Origin: Leclercia adecarboxylata | GTDB lineage: Bacteria; Pseudomonadota; Gammaproteobacteria; Enterobacterales; Enterobacteriaceae | Direction of reading: 5' to 3' | DNA length: 64,000 nt | NCBI RefSeq assembly: GCF_006874705.1 | Contig: NZ_CP035382.1 | Span: forward strand, 3,596,001 to 3,660,000 | Part shown: piece after piece, positions 31,674 to 41,438 of the stretch | Layout: each line of letters starts with the position of its first letter | Numbering within the stretch: the first letter of the stretch is position 1 | Program-made: the position numbers and the translations under genes | The notes under the pieces: generated by a model | What the model was told of the DNA's origin: nothing | Seen by the model: only the letters and a program-made list of their open reading frames with translations | The model's database searches: none

Positions 31674-33320
31674 ATGTCCAGTTTGATCAACAGCGCCATG
31701 AGTGGCCTCAGCGCGGCACAGGCTGCGCTGAATACCGCCAGTAATAACATTTCAAGCTACAACGTGGCGGGCTATACCCGTCAGACCACGGTGCTGAGCG
31801 CCTCAAACAGCACCCTGACCGGCGGTGGTTGGGTTGGCAACGGCGTGTATGTCTCCGGGGTACAGCGCGAATATGATTCATTCATCACCAACCAGCTGCG
31901 CGCCGCACAGAACCAGAGCAGCGCCCTGACTACCCGTTACCAGCAGATGTCCAAAATTGACGACATTCTGTCCGGCAGCACCAACAGCCTCGCCACCACC
32001 CTGCAGGACTTCTTCAGCAGCCTGCAGACCCTGGTCAGCAATGCCGAAGATCCGGCTGCGCGCCAGACGGTGCTGGGCAAGGCCGATGGCCTGGTGAACC
32101 AGTTCAAGGTGAACGATCAGTACCTGCGCGATCAGGATAAGCAGATCAATACCGCGATTGGCACCAGCGTTGATCAGATCAACAACTACGCTAAGCAGAT
32201 TGCCAACCTGAATGACCAGATTTCCCGCCTGACCGGCGTGGGTGCCGGGGCCTCCCCGAACAACCTGCTCGATCAGCGTGACCAGCTGGTCAGCGAGCTG
32301 AACCAGATCGTGGGGGTTGAAGTCGCAGTCCAGGACAGCGGCACCTATAACGTCTCCTTCGGCAATGGCTACAACCTGGTCCAGGGCAGTACCGCCAATC
32401 AGCTGGCGGCCGTAAAGTCCAGCGCCGATCCGTCCCGTACCACGGTGGCGTTTGTTGACGGCACCTCAGGCCCGGTCGAGATCCCGGAAAAACTGATGAC
32501 CAGCGGCTCGCTGGGCGGAATGTTGACCTTCCGTACCGAAGAACTCGACGCTGCCCGCAACACCCTTAACCAGCTGGCGCTCTCTTTTGCTAACGCGATG
32601 AACACCCAGCACCAGAAGGGCTTTGATCCTGAAGGCAAAGAGGGCGGCGAATTATTTGATATCGGTGCCCCGGCGGTGCTGGGCAACACCAAAAATACCG
32701 GTTCGGCCTCCGTCACCGCGAAGGTCAACGTTGCAGACAGCGCCAAAGTACAGGCCACCGACTACAAGATGGAGTTTGACGGCAGCAGCTGGAAGATCAC
32801 CCGCCTCTCGGATAAAACCACGGTCACCGCCACCAATGACGGTAAGGGGAACCTCTCCTTCGATGGCCTGACGGTCAACGTATCGGGTGCGGCAAAAAAT
32901 AAAGACAGCTTTGTTATCAAGCCCGTCGTTAACGCCATTGTGAATATGGACGTGGCGATCAGCGATGAGTCAAAACTGGCTCTCGCTTCTGACGCTGAAG
33001 GTGGCGAAAGTGATAACCGCAACGGGCAGGCGCTGCTGGATCTGCAAAGCAGCAAAGTGGTCGGCGGCAACAAAACCTTTAACGACTCCTATGCCTCTCT
33101 GGTCAGTACCGTTGGCAGCAAAACCGCGACGCTGAAAACCAGCAGCACCACCCAGGCAAACGTGGCGACGCAGCTAAGCAACCAACAGCAGTCGATCTCC
33201 GGGGTTAACCTCGATGAAGAGTATGGCAACCTGCAGCGTTTCCAGCAGTACTACCTGGCTAATGCCCAGGTGCTGCAAACTGCCAGCACGCTTTTCGACG
33301 CGTTAATTAATATCCGCTAA
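31674..33320 (+). CDS. flgK: flagellar hook-associated protein FlgK (HAP1)
   Basis: 548-aa hook-filament junction protein (E. coli 547). N-terminal MSSLINSAMSGLSAAQAALNTASNNISSYNVAGYTRQT and C-terminal GVNLDEEYGNLQRFQQYYLANAQVLQTASTLFDALINIR coiled parts are highly conserved; the middle (residues about 330-430) is the variable surface domain. The ATG at 31674 is preceded by AAAGGAACCCCC; an in-frame ATG at 31647 lacks conservation. FlgN, its chaperone, is encoded at 22.8 kb. Confidence 0.96.
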   Translation: MSSLINSAMSGLSAAQAALNTASNNISSYNVAGYTRQTTVLSASNSTLTGGGWVGNGVYVSGVQREYDSFITNQLRAAQNQSSALTTRYQQMSKIDDILSGSTNSLATTLQDFFSSLQTLVSNAEDPAARQTVLGKADGLVNQFKVNDQYLRDQDKQINTAIGTSVDQINNYAKQIANLNDQISRLTGVGAGASPNNLLDQRDQLVSELNQIVGVEVAVQDSGTYNVSFGNGYNLVQGSTANQLAAVKSSADPSRTTVAFVDGTSGPVEIPEKLMTSGSLGGMLTFRTEELDAARNTLNQLALSFANAMNTQHQKGFDPEGKEGGELFDIGAPAVLGNTKNTGSASVTAKVNVADSAKVQATDYKMEFDGSSWKITRLSDKTTVTATNDGKGNLSFDGLTVNVSGAAKNKDSFVIKPVVNAIVNMDVAISDESKLALASDAEGGESDNRNGQALLDLQSSKVVGGNKTFNDSYASLVSTVGSKTATLKTSSTTQANVATQLSNQQQSISGVNLDEEYGNLQRFQQYYLANAQVLQTASTLFDALINIR

Positions 33321-33334
33321 GGCCGAGGTCAACG

Positions 33335-34288
33335 ATGCGTATCAGTACCCAGATGATGTATGAGCAGAACATGCGTGGGGTTACCGAATCCCAGAGCAAG
33401 TGGCTGAGTTATGGTGAGCAGATGTCCACCGGCAAACGTGTTAACCGTCCTTCAGACGATCCGATCGCCGCGTCGCAGGCCGTGGTATTGTCCCAGGCGC
33501 AGGCGCAGAACAGCCAGTACACCCTGGCCCGCTCTTTCGCCACGCAGAAAGTGTCGCTGGAAGAGAATATTTTGGGTCAGGTGACCACGGCGTTGCAGTC
33601 GGCGCAGGAAAAGATTGTCTATGCCGGTAACGGCACGCTAAGTGACAGCGATCGCAACTCGCTCGCTACCGATCTGCAGGGTATCCGCGATCAGCTGATG
33701 AACCTGGCAAACAGTACCGATGGCAACGGACGTTATATTTTTGCCGGTTATAAAACTGACGCGGTTGCGTTCGATCAGGCTACCGGGACCTATTCAGGCG
33801 GTTCAACGCCAATCAGCCAGCAGGTTGATTCTGCACGTACCATGCAGATTAGCCATACCGGCAGCGAAGTGTTTGAATCCTTTACCAGCAATGCGGCGCC
33901 AGAACCTGCTGGTAGCACGGCAGAAAAGAATCTGTTTAAAATTTTTGATAACGCGATTGCAGCGCTGAAAGTGCCCGTGGAAGGCGATCAGACGAAGGCT
34001 GACCAGTTTGCTGCTGATATTGATAAGGCAAACCGCGGCTTACGTAATTCGCTGGATAACGTGCTGACCGTGCGTGCCGATCTGGGGACCAAACTGAAGG
34101 AGCTGGAGTCGCTCGATACGCTGGGGAGTGACCGTGCTTTAGGTCAATCAACCCAGATGAGTAATCTGGTGGAAGTAGACTGGAACTCAGCGATTTCATC
34201 CTACACCATGCAGCAGGCTGCGCTTCAGGCGTCCTATAAAGCGTTCAGCGATATGCAGGGTATGTCTCTGTTCCAGCTTAATAAATAA
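33335..34288 (+). CDS. flgL: flagellar hook-associated protein FlgL (HAP3)
   Basis: 317-aa second junction protein between hook and filament, flagellin-like at both ends: MRISTQMMYEQNMRGVTESQSKWLSYGEQMSTGKRVNRPSDDPIAA and SSYTMQQAALQASYKAFSDMQGMSLFQLNK. Length as in E. coli. Last gene of the cluster; a strong terminator follows. FlgN is its export chaperone. Confidence 0.96.
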   Translation: MRISTQMMYEQNMRGVTESQSKWLSYGEQMSTGKRVNRPSDDPIAASQAVVLSQAQAQNSQYTLARSFATQKVSLEENILGQVTTALQSAQEKIVYAGNGTLSDSDRNSLATDLQGIRDQLMNLANSTDGNGRYIFAGYKTDAVAFDQATGTYSGGSTPISQQVDSARTMQISHTGSEVFESFTSNAAPEPAGSTAEKNLFKIFDNAIAALKVPVEGDQTKADQFAADIDKANRGLRNSLDNVLTVRADLGTKLKELESLDTLGSDRALGQSTQMSNLVEVDWNSAISSYTMQQAALQASYKAFSDMQGMSLFQLNK

Positions 34289-34334
34289 CTGACTTGACCT
34301 TTGGACATGACTTGAAACTGGTTATGTTCTGTAT

Positions 34335-34369
34335 GCCCAACCCGTTTTCGCGGATTGGGCTTTTTTTTT
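34335..34369 (+). terminator. flgKL terminator
   Basis: Stem GCCCAA..CCG/CGG..TTGGGC followed by nine Ts. It touches the end of the convergent MFS gene at 34369. Confidence 0.92.
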
Positions 34370-35583
34370 CAGGAATTCTGCATTACTGAGGTTTGGGTAC
34401 GTGCGCTTTCGGTGAGACGAATAACGAGCGCCACGCCTGCCGTCACCGTCGCAAGAGCAATCACGCCCGGCCAGCCTGCCATCGTATACAGCTGACTACC
34501 CAGCGCTGAACCCAGCGCCATCCCGATAAACACGCCGGTGAAGAGCAGGGCATTGAGGCGGCCACGTGCCTGCGGCTCCAGACCATAAACCAGATTCTGG
34601 TGAGCGACCAGGCTTGACTGCAGGCCGAGATCAAAGCCCACCGCGGAGACCGCAATCAGGACTAACTGGCCCTGTACGCCGAGAGCGGGCATCAGGAACA
34701 TCAGGGCGAAAGAAACGGTCACCAGCGCGGCACCGAGCTGGGTGACTTTACCGGCACCGAGTTTGTCGGCCAGACCACCTGCAAGCGGGGCGGCCAGGGC
34801 ACCTGCAGCACCAGCAATGCCGTATCCTCCGGCAACTGCGCTGCCAAGCCCATAGTGTTCCATCAGCATTACCGCCAGCGTAGACCAGAAGGCGCTAAAG
34901 GCGATGGAGAGGAAGCCCTGAGCCAGGGCGGCACGGCGCAGAGCCGGGTAGCGACGCCACAGGTGCGCCATGGAACGCATCAGCTCCGGATAACGCAGGT
35001 TCGAAGGAACCGCGAAGCGGGGCAGAATCAGCCACATGACTGCGGCAAGGACCGCAATGCTACCTGCCGCCAGCTGATACATCACACGCCAGCCGAAGGC
35101 TTCACCCACCACGCCGCTTACCGTACGGGAGAGGAGGATCCCCAGCAACAGGCCGGTCATGACCGTCCCGACGGTTTTCCCCTGTTTGCCTGCCGGGGCA
35201 AGAATAGCCGCCGCCGGAACGATATCCTGCGCCATGGTGGCCGCCATCCCAATCAGCAGACTGACCAACAGCAGGGAGTGAATCTGCCCCGTCAGGCTAC
35301 AGGCCAGCAGCAGCCCCGCCAGGGCGATACTTTTTACCACTATCAGGGTGCGACGGTCATAGCGATCGCCTAGCGGCAGGAGGAACAGGATCCCCAGCGC
35401 ATAGCCTGCCTGGGTGAGCGTTGGCACCATCCCCATCCCTTCAATGCTGAGATGCAGGTCGGTACCCATCAGCGGCAGCAGCGGCTGGGCATAATAGATG
35501 GAGGCGACGCTAAATCCTGCGCCAATGGCGAGGATAAAAATGACCCAACGGCTGACGGCTGGGGTTAGGGTGCTGGTGTTCAT
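34369..35583 (-). CDS. MFS transporter of the YnfM/YgaY type, substrate unknown
   Basis: 404-aa major facilitator with about 12 helices. N-terminal FILAIGAGFSVASIYYAQPLLPLMG is typical of a DHA1-type subgroup (YIYYxQPLL), with motif A as LPLGDRYDRRTLI, and a proline/glycine-rich AGAAGALAAPLAGGLADKLGAGK in the second half. E. coli K-12 has no gene here; flgL is next to rne. It is divergent from a LysR-type regulator 109 bp away, so it is probably that regulator's target. Substrate cannot be read from sequence; efflux of a small aromatic or amino-acid-like compound is only a guess. Base composition looks like its neighbours. Confidence 0.88.
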   Translation of the reverse strand: MNTSTLTPAVSRWVIFILAIGAGFSVASIYYAQPLLPLMGTDLHLSIEGMGMVPTLTQAGYALGILFLLPLGDRYDRRTLIVVKSIALAGLLLACSLTGQIHSLLLVSLLIGMAATMAQDIVPAAAILAPAGKQGKTVGTVMTGLLLGILLSRTVSGVVGEAFGWRVMYQLAAGSIAVLAAVMWLILPRFAVPSNLRYPELMRSMAHLWRRYPALRRAALAQGFLSIAFSAFWSTLAVMLMEHYGLGSAVAGGYGIAGAAGALAAPLAGGLADKLGAGKVTQLGAALVTVSFALMFLMPALGVQGQLVLIAVSAVGFDLGLQSSLVAHQNLVYGLEPQARGRLNALLFTGVFIGMALGSALGSQLYTMAGWPGVIALATVTAGVALVIRLTESARTQTSVMQNS

Positions 35584-35662
35584 ATGCAGTTCCTCATTTC
35601 GGGTGTGTCGCTATTCTTTACCAGCCCTGCTTGCGGTGGTAGCGGGCGCAGTGTTAAAACAC

Positions 35663-35681
35663 TTATACGTGTAACGTATAA
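35663..35681. promoter_or_regulatory. 19-bp palindrome, candidate LysR operator
   Basis: Perfect inverted repeat TTATACG-N5-CGTATAA in the MFS/LysR divergent region, 12 bases before the LysR start. It has the T-N11-A character of LysR-type sites. Inferred to control both genes. Confidence 0.6.
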
Positions 35682-35692
35682 CCGGATAAATC

Positions 35693-36631
35693 ATGAAACG
35701 TTCAGAGCGTATAGACAGGGTCGAGCTGATGCGAACCTTCGTGCGCATTATCGAGACAGGCTCCCTCTCCGCCGCTGCCGTGCAGATGGCAACCACCCAA
35801 GCCACCGTGAGTCGCCGCCTGCAATCGCTTGAGACGCTGCTCGGCGTGCGTCTGATCCTGCGCACCACCCATGCCATGAAGCTGACCGATGACGGGGAAC
35901 GTTGCTATCAGCATGCCCGAAAGGTGATCGATAGCTGGCATGCGCTGGAAGATGAAGTCGGGCAGACGGAAGATGAACCGGTAGGCGTGCTTCGCGTTCG
36001 CGCCCCCCATGCCTTCGGGCAGGAGCAGCTGCTGGAGCCGTTAACGGCGTTTCTGCTGCGCTATCCCCGGCTGAATGTGGAGTGGATGCTTAACGATCGC
36101 TCGGCCGATTTCCTGAGCGATAATATCGACTGCGCCATCCGGGTCGGGGCGGAGATCGATCCGGGTACGGTATCGGTGCTACTGGCCGAGGTTCCGCGCA
36201 GTATCGTTGCCTCGCCCGGACTGCTCGAACGTTATGCGCCGGTCGGGAAGCCGGAAGATCTCTCTGCGCTGCCCTGGGTGGCACTTAATACCTTTTATCG
36301 TCAGCACGTGGAGTTGTTCAGCGCGGGGGCGTCGCAACCGTTGCGGGTGGCTATTTCTCCCCGGCTCAGTACCGACAGCCTGTACGTGGCGCGTAAAAGC
36401 GCATTAACCGGACTGGGCGTTGCCGTGGTATCAAGCTGGACGGTTGAAGCCGACATCCGTGAGGGCAGGCTGGTGCATCTGCTGCCCGACTGGCAACCGG
36501 CCGCATTGCCGGTTCATCTGGTCTATCCGTGGTCACGGTACTATCCGGCACGTCTTCGCCGCTTTCTGGAGATGATGAGAGAAGTGATGCCTGAAATCGC
36601 GGGGATGCGCAGGCCTGAGCAGAAGCAATAA
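35693..36631 (+). CDS. LysR-family transcriptional regulator (CrgA-like)
   Basis: 312-aa LysR-type regulator. N-terminal winged HTH: VELMRTFVRIIETGSLSAAAVQMATTQATVSRRLQSLETLLGVRL (residues about 10-54), then a type-2 periplasmic-binding co-inducer domain (residues about 98-300) with PHAFGQEQLLEPL and GLGVAVVSSWTVEADI. Divergent from the MFS gene and absent from this site in E. coli. It probably regulates the transporter and itself from the palindrome upstream. The inducer is unknown. A strong bidirectional terminator follows. Confidence 0.9.
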   Translation: MKRSERIDRVELMRTFVRIIETGSLSAAAVQMATTQATVSRRLQSLETLLGVRLILRTTHAMKLTDDGERCYQHARKVIDSWHALEDEVGQTEDEPVGVLRVRAPHAFGQEQLLEPLTAFLLRYPRLNVEWMLNDRSADFLSDNIDCAIRVGAEIDPGTVSVLLAEVPRSIVASPGLLERYAPVGKPEDLSALPWVALNTFYRQHVELFSAGASQPLRVAISPRLSTDSLYVARKSALTGLGVAVVSSWTVEADIREGRLVHLLPDWQPAALPVHLVYPWSRYYPARLRRFLEMMREVMPEIAGMRRPEQKQ

Positions 36632-36657
36632 AAAAGCCGACCCGAAGGTCGGCTTTT
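36631..36657. terminator. terminator of the LysR gene, also facing rne
   Basis: Perfect 7-bp stem GCCGACC/GGTCGGC with CGAA loop, AAAAA on the left and TTTT on the right. It can end both the LysR transcript and the convergent rne transcript. Confidence 0.88.
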
Positions 36658-36671
36658 GCGCTTAAGCGGGC

Positions 36672-39600
36672 TTATTCAGCTGGCTGTGGACGCGTGGCTG
36701 GGGCTGTGGCCTGGTGGGTGGCGCTGTGACCACCCGCAGAGCCCTTACCGTCGAAATCAAACGCCGGGCGTACCCAGTCGCTGTGACGCGGTGCTTCCGG
36801 AACATATTCCGGAGCCGGGGCGCGGGTCATTGGCGCAGTGGCGTGGTGAAGATCCGCGTTAACCTGAGCAGCTGGCGCTGGCTTCACTTCTGGCGCTTTC
36901 ACTTCAGCGACTTCAGGTTCAACTTCAGCAACAGGTTCAACCTCAATTTCAACTACAGGTTGAACGTCAGTTTCCACTTCAACTTCCACTACCGGCTGTG
37001 GCTCAACGGCTTCCACGGTGATTTCAACCGGCTCGGCAGCCTTAACGTCTTCCACAACCTGTTCTGCGACAACCACGTCTTCAGGGGCGATGATTTGCGG
37101 CTGTTCGGTTACAGGCGCGGCAATCACTTCCGGATGTGAAGTTTCAACTTCAACAACCTGCGGCTCAGGGATAACGACTGCCGCAGCCTCGGTGATAACC
37201 TCATCAACGACCGGCGCTACCGGGACAACCGCTTCGACAGCAGCGTTCTGCTCGTCAAACTGCTGCTCCTGAGGGCGGGCAACCGGATAACGGATCCAGG
37301 CTTTACCGGAGGCCATTTCTGGTGACGCACAGGCGATAGCCAGCGGCATCGGTGACTGCAGCGGGTAACGCTCGTCACGATAACGGCGACGACGCTGACC
37401 GCTTACGCGCAGGTGACGCGGGGAGCGACGTGAACGACGCGGCATACCGGCGTTGTCACGGCCTTCGCTGGTCTCTTCCTGCTCAGGTGCATTTTCGATA
37501 ACCGCTGGCAGATCAACCTTCGCCAGCTCGGTGCTCTGGGCCGGTTCAACCTGCGGCGCTACTGCTTTAACAGCCGCTTCTTCGGTCTGAGACTCGAAAC
37601 GCACTTTCTGGTTCAGCTGACGCTGCTTACGGCGCGGCATGACCTGAACGCGTTCTTCCTGCTCGCCATCCTGCACGGTCTCTTCTTCGCGATTCAGCGC
37701 TTTAACTTCCTGCTGCGCCTGGCGCTTGTCATCATTACGACGACGGTTGCGCTCGCGGCGTGGCTGCTGCTCATCACGCTGTCTGCCTTTATCAGCCTCT
37801 TCGCTGACCGGCTGGCGAATTTCACGATCTTCCGCGTTCTGCTGCGGCTTCTCGCGACGGTTGCGGCGGTTATCGTCACGACCTTCGCGGCGTTCACGAC
37901 CTTCGCGGTTGTCACGATTATCACGGCTTTCGCGATTGTCACGGCTTTCGCTGCCTTCACGACCTTCGTTATTCTCGGAACGGTTATCGCGGCGCTCGTT
38001 GCGGTCACGACGGTTGTTCTGACGCTTACGACGATCCGGTGAACGCTCCTGTTTCTCTTCTTTCTTCTCAACCGGCGCAGGCGCTGGCTGCGGCTCTTCG
38101 CCGGCAAACATCTTCTTCAGCGCGCTGAAGAAGCGGCTCAGCAGACCTGGCTGCGCAGCCGGTTGGCTCACTTCTGCTGCCGGTTTAGCTGCTGTTGGTT
38201 GGGCTACCACGCTCTCCTGCGCAGGCGCAGGTGGGGCTTCTGGCATGACAAATGCCGCCAGCGCTGGCTGCTCCGGAAGTTTACGCTCGGTGTATTCTTC
38301 TTCGGACGGCAGAGCCATCGCCTCTTCATGCAGCTTAGGCAGCATGTAGCTGATGGTGGATGTCTCTTCGCCTTTGCGCACGCGCAGCACGGAGTAGTGC
38401 GGGGTTTGCATCTGGTCGTTAGGCACGATCACGCAGCGTACGCCGCTCAGACGGGCTTCGATAGCGCTTACCGCGGCACGTTTTTCGTTCAGCAGGTAGG
38501 AGGCCACCGGCACAGGCACAATGGCGTGTACTTCTTTGGTGTTCTCTTTCAGCGCTTCTTCTTCGATAAGACGCAGGATAGAAAGCGCCAGAGATTCGTT
38601 GTCACGCACGGTGCCGGTGCCGCTACAGCGTGGGCAGACGTGGTGGCTGGATTCACCGAGGGACGGGCTCAGACGCTGACGGGACATCTCCAGCAGACCA
38701 AAACGGGAGATATGGCTGATCTGGATACGCGCACGATCCTGACGCACTGCTTCACGCAGGCGGTTTTCTACCGCACGCTGGTGACGTACCGGCGTCATGT
38801 CGATGAAGTCGATAACGATCAGGCCGCCCAGGTCACGCAGACGCAGCTGACGCGCAATCTCATCGGCCGCTTCGAGGTTGGTGTTGAACGCCGTTTCTTC
38901 GATATCGCCGCCGCGGGTTGCACGCGCGGAGTTGATGTCGATAGCGGTCAGCGCCTCGGTGCTGTCGATAACGATTGAGCCACCGGAAGGCAGACGCACT
39001 TCACGCTGGAAGGCGGATTCAATCTGCGATTCGATCTGGTAGTGGCTGAACAGCGGGATTTCACCGGTGTACAGTTTGATTTTGCTGGTGAAATCCGGAC
39101 GACCCAGCGCGGCAATGTGCTGGCGAGCCAGCTCAAGCACTTTCGGGTTATCAATCAGAATTTCACCGATGTCCTGACGCAGATAGTCGCGGAAGGCACG
39201 CACGATGACGTTGCTTTCCTGGTGGATCAGGAATGGAGCAGGGCGGCTTTCAGCGGCTTTCTGAATGGCTTCCCAGTGCTTCAGGCGGAAGCCGAGGTCC
39301 CACTGCAGCGCTTCGGCAGATTTGCCTACGCCTGCGGTACGAACAATCAGGCCCATGCCATCTGGCAGTTCGAGACTGGCCAGCGCTTCTTTCAGCTCGG
39401 TACGGTCGTCGCCTTCAATCCGGCGTGAGATACCACCCGCGCGCGGGTTGTTTGGCATCAGTACCAGATAGCTGCCTGCCAGACTGATAAAGGTGGTCAG
39501 CGCGGCGCCTTTATTGCCACGCTCTTCTTTATCGATCTGAACAATAACTTCCTGGCCTTCACGCAGCACATCTTTGATGTTTGGGCGGCCATGGGCGTTA

Positions 39601-39845
39601 TAGCTGGAAGGGAAGTACTCGCGAGCGATCTCTTTCAGGGGGAGGAAACCATGACGCTCGGCACCGTAGTCAACGAATGCGGCTTCAAGGCTGGGTTCAA
39701 TGCGGGTGATTTTGCCTTTGTAAATGTTCGCTTTTTTCTGTTCGTGTCCAGGACTTTCGATATCCAGATCGTACAGACGCTGCCCATCCACAAGGGCGAC
39801 ACGCAACTCTTCTTGTTGAGTTGCGTTGATTAACATTCTTTTCAT
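36672..39845 (-). CDS. rne: ribonuclease E
   Basis: 1057-aa endoribonuclease, scaffold of the RNA degradosome (E. coli 1061). N-terminal S1 domain (about 35-125), catalytic DNase I-like part with [11 protein letters not shown] (Asp 303 region) and DFIDM (Asp 346 region), Zn-link CPRC at about 404-407. The disordered tail holds the membrane-targeting helix [15 protein letters not shown] (about 567-581), the Arg-rich RNA-binding segments ([16 protein letters not shown] onwards and [11 protein letters not shown]), the enolase-binding [20 protein letters not shown] and the C-terminal PNPase-binding [17 protein letters not shown]. Strongly biased composition (E, V, P, R repeats) is normal here. 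Divergent from rluC. Confidence 0.97.
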   Translation of the reverse strand: MKRMLINATQQEELRVALVDGQRLYDLDIESPGHEQKKANIYKGKITRIEPSLEAAFVDYGAERHGFLPLKEIAREYFPSSYNAHGRPNIKDVLREGQEVIVQIDKEERGNKGAALTTFISLAGSYLVLMPNNPRAGGISRRIEGDDRTELKEALASLELPDGMGLIVRTAGVGKSAEALQWDLGFRLKHWEAIQKAAESRPAPFLIHQESNVIVRAFRDYLRQDIGEILIDNPKVLELARQHIAALGRPDFTSKIKLYTGEIPLFSHYQIESQIESAFQREVRLPSGGSIVIDSTEALTAIDINSARATRGGDIEETAFNTNLEAADEIARQLRLRDLGGLIVIDFIDMTPVRHQRAVENRLREAVRQDRARIQISHISRFGLLEMSRQRLSPSLGESSHHVCPRCSGTGTVRDNESLALSILRLIEEEALKENTKEVHAIVPVPVASYLLNEKRAAVSAIEARLSGVRCVIVPNDQMQTPHYSVLRVRKGEETSTISYMLPKLHEEAMALPSEEEYTERKLPEQPALAAFVMPEAPPAPAQESVVAQPTAAKPAAEVSQPAAQPGLLSRFFSALKKMFAGEEPQPAPAPVEKKEEKQERSPDRRKRQNNRRDRNERRDNRSENNEGREGSESRDNRESRDNRDNREGRERREGRDDNRRNRREKPQQNAEDREIRQPVSEEADKGRQRDEQQPRRERNRRRNDDKRQAQQEVKALNREEETVQDGEQEERVQVMPRRKQRQLNQKVRFESQTEEAAVKAVAPQVEPAQSTELAKVDLPAVIENAPEQEETSEGRDNAGMPRRSRRSPRHLRVSGQRRRRYRDERYPLQSPMPLAIACASPEMASGKAWIRYPVARPQEQQFDEQNAAVEAVVPVAPVVDEVITEAAAVVIPEPQVVEVETSHPEVIAAPVTEQPQIIAPEDVVVAEQVVEDVKAAEPVEITVEAVEPQPVVEVEVETDVQPVVEIEVEPVAEVEPEVAEVKAPEVKPAPAAQVNADLHHATAPMTRAPAPEYVPEAPRHSDWVRPAFDFDGKGSAGGHSATHQATAPATRPQPAE

Positions 39846-40416
39846 CGTAACTTACTCATTATTCTTACATTGACGACTAAGCTGCGGGCAAGGTGACGCT
39901 TTCCGGGGTATGAACCGATGGCCTCGTGTCTATTCACGTCGCCAACCTCACGGTTGTCGCTCGCTTAAGAGGCGCAAAGTGTCGGTTGCCTGTATTTCAT
40001 ACGGAAATACAGCGCGATTATCAGGGGAATAGCCTGGGTAAAACTCTCCAGAGAAGATTCCATTTACCGGTAAGTACTGCAACCCGCAGCCCGCTAACTG
40101 TCTGAAAGATCAATACGTCTTACGCCATTGCTGCGTGGATGATCGGTCAGACAAAATTGGTCATTCCGTCGATATCCTTACAAAACCCGGATTTAACGCG
40201 GAAAACAGCAGCATTATTCCATTGCTAACCGGGTTATAGCAAGATGACTTTTACCAATTATCACCCGGTTACTCACAGTTTCTTCACTTCTTTCGAATGA
40301 TTGGTTTAATAACCACCAAATCGATTGCGTGAACGAAACCCTGACCGGGTAAAGGTAAATATAAGCATAGAAAAATGAGTGGCGCTAATGGCTGGCGATA
40401 ATTAGAATCGCCCCCC
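39846..40416 (-). promoter_or_regulatory. rne 5' leader and rne/rluC divergent control region
   Basis: 571 bp with no protein-coding gene that I can support. In E. coli the 361-nt rne leader binds RNase E itself and lets it cut its own mRNA. Here the corresponding stretch can fold into several hairpins, e.g. a 9-bp stem CTGTATTTC/GAAATACAG at 39990-40012. A -10-like TATAAC with TTGC before it occurs at about 40238 on the minus strand, giving a leader of similar length. The right-hand ~170 bp should hold the rluC promoter, which I cannot place. Confidence 0.65.
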
Positions 40417-41364
40417 ATGAAAACAGAGACTCCAGCCGTAAAAATGGTTGCCATCACCGAAGATGAAGCGGGGCAACGCATCGACAACTTTTTGCGCACC
40501 CAACTGAAGGGCGTGCCAAAGAGCATGATTTATCGCATCCTGCGTAAGGGTGAGGTGCGGGTAAATAAGAAGCGCATTAAACCTGAATACAAACTTGAAG
40601 CGGGTGATGAAGTGCGCATCCCGCCCGTGCGCGTCGCCGAACGGGAAGAGGAAGCGGTGTCGCCGCATCTGAATAAAGTCGCCGCGCTGACGAATGTGAT
40701 TTTATATGAAGACGATCATATTCTGGTGCTCAACAAACCCTCAGGTACAGCCGTACACGGCGGCAGCGGGTTGAGCTTCGGCGTGATTGAAGGTTTGCGC
40801 GCGCTGCGCCCGGAAGCCCGCTTCCTTGAGCTGGTTCATCGCCTTGACCGCGACACCTCCGGCGTACTGCTGGTCGCCAAAAAGCGTTCCGCGCTGCGTT
40901 CGCTGCATGAGCAGCTGCGTGAGAAAGGGATGCAAAAGGATTATCTGGCGCTGGTGCGCGGACAGTGGCAATCCCATGTCAAAGTGGTGCAGGCGCCGCT
41001 GCTGAAAAACATTCTGCAAAGCGGTGAGCGTATCGTTCGCGTGAGTCAGGAAGGCAAACCGTCTGAAACCCGGTTCAAGGTGGAAGAGCGTTATGAATTT
41101 GCCACCCTCGTGCGCTGCAGCCCGGTGACCGGACGTACCCACCAGATCCGCGTTCATACACAGCATGCTGGTCATCCAATAGCCTTCGACGATCGCTATG
41201 GCGACCGTGAGTTCGATAAGCAGCTGGCCGGTACAGGCTTGTCCCGTCTGTTCCTCCATGCCGCCGCGCTGAAGTTTACCCACCCGGGTACCGGCGAGGT
41301 GATGCGTATCGAAGCCCCGCTGGATGAGCAGCTGAAGCGCTGTCTGAAAGTTCTGCGCGGGTAG
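40417..41364 (+). CDS. rluC: 23S rRNA pseudouridine(955/2504/2580) synthase RluC
   Basis: 315-aa pseudouridine synthase (E. coli 319). N-terminal S4 RNA-binding domain (about 18-75, GQRIDNFLRTQLKGVPKSMIYRILRKGEVRVNKKR), then the RluA-type catalytic domain with HRLDRDTSG, catalytic Asp 144, and VTGRTHQIRVHTQHAGHPI. It modifies U955, U2504 and U2580 of 23S rRNA. Divergent from rne; followed by a REP pair and convergent yceF. Confidence 0.96.
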   Translation: MKTETPAVKMVAITEDEAGQRIDNFLRTQLKGVPKSMIYRILRKGEVRVNKKRIKPEYKLEAGDEVRIPPVRVAEREEEAVSPHLNKVAALTNVILYEDDHILVLNKPSGTAVHGGSGLSFGVIEGLRALRPEARFLELVHRLDRDTSGVLLVAKKRSALRSLHEQLREKGMQKDYLALVRGQWQSHVKVVQAPLLKNILQSGERIVRVSQEGKPSETRFKVEERYEFATLVRCSPVTGRTHQIRVHTQHAGHPIAFDDRYGDREFDKQLAGTGLSRLFLHAAALKFTHPGTGEVMRIEAPLDEQLKRCLKVLRG

Positions 41365-41366
41365 TT

Positions 41367-41433
41367 GCCCGGCGGCGCTGCGCTTGCACGGGCCTACGGT
41401 CTTGTAGGCCGGGTAAGCGTAGCGCCACCCGGC
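41367..41433. repeat. BIME: two REP units in opposite orientation
   Basis: A degenerate REP (GCCCGGCGGCGCTGCGC...GGGCCTAC) is followed after a few bases by a canonical unit (TGTAGGCCGGGTAAGCGTAG, CGCCACCCGGC) in the other orientation. Lies between the convergent rluC and yceF. Confidence 0.88.
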
Positions 41434-41438
41434 ATAAA

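Noticed and set aside
37694..38107. Highly repetitive low-complexity stretch (Arg/Asp/Asn/Glu codon runs) that could be taken for a tandem repeat or CRISPR-like array
   Set aside because: It is the natural RNA-binding, disordered tail of RNase E; the units are irregular and in coding frame.
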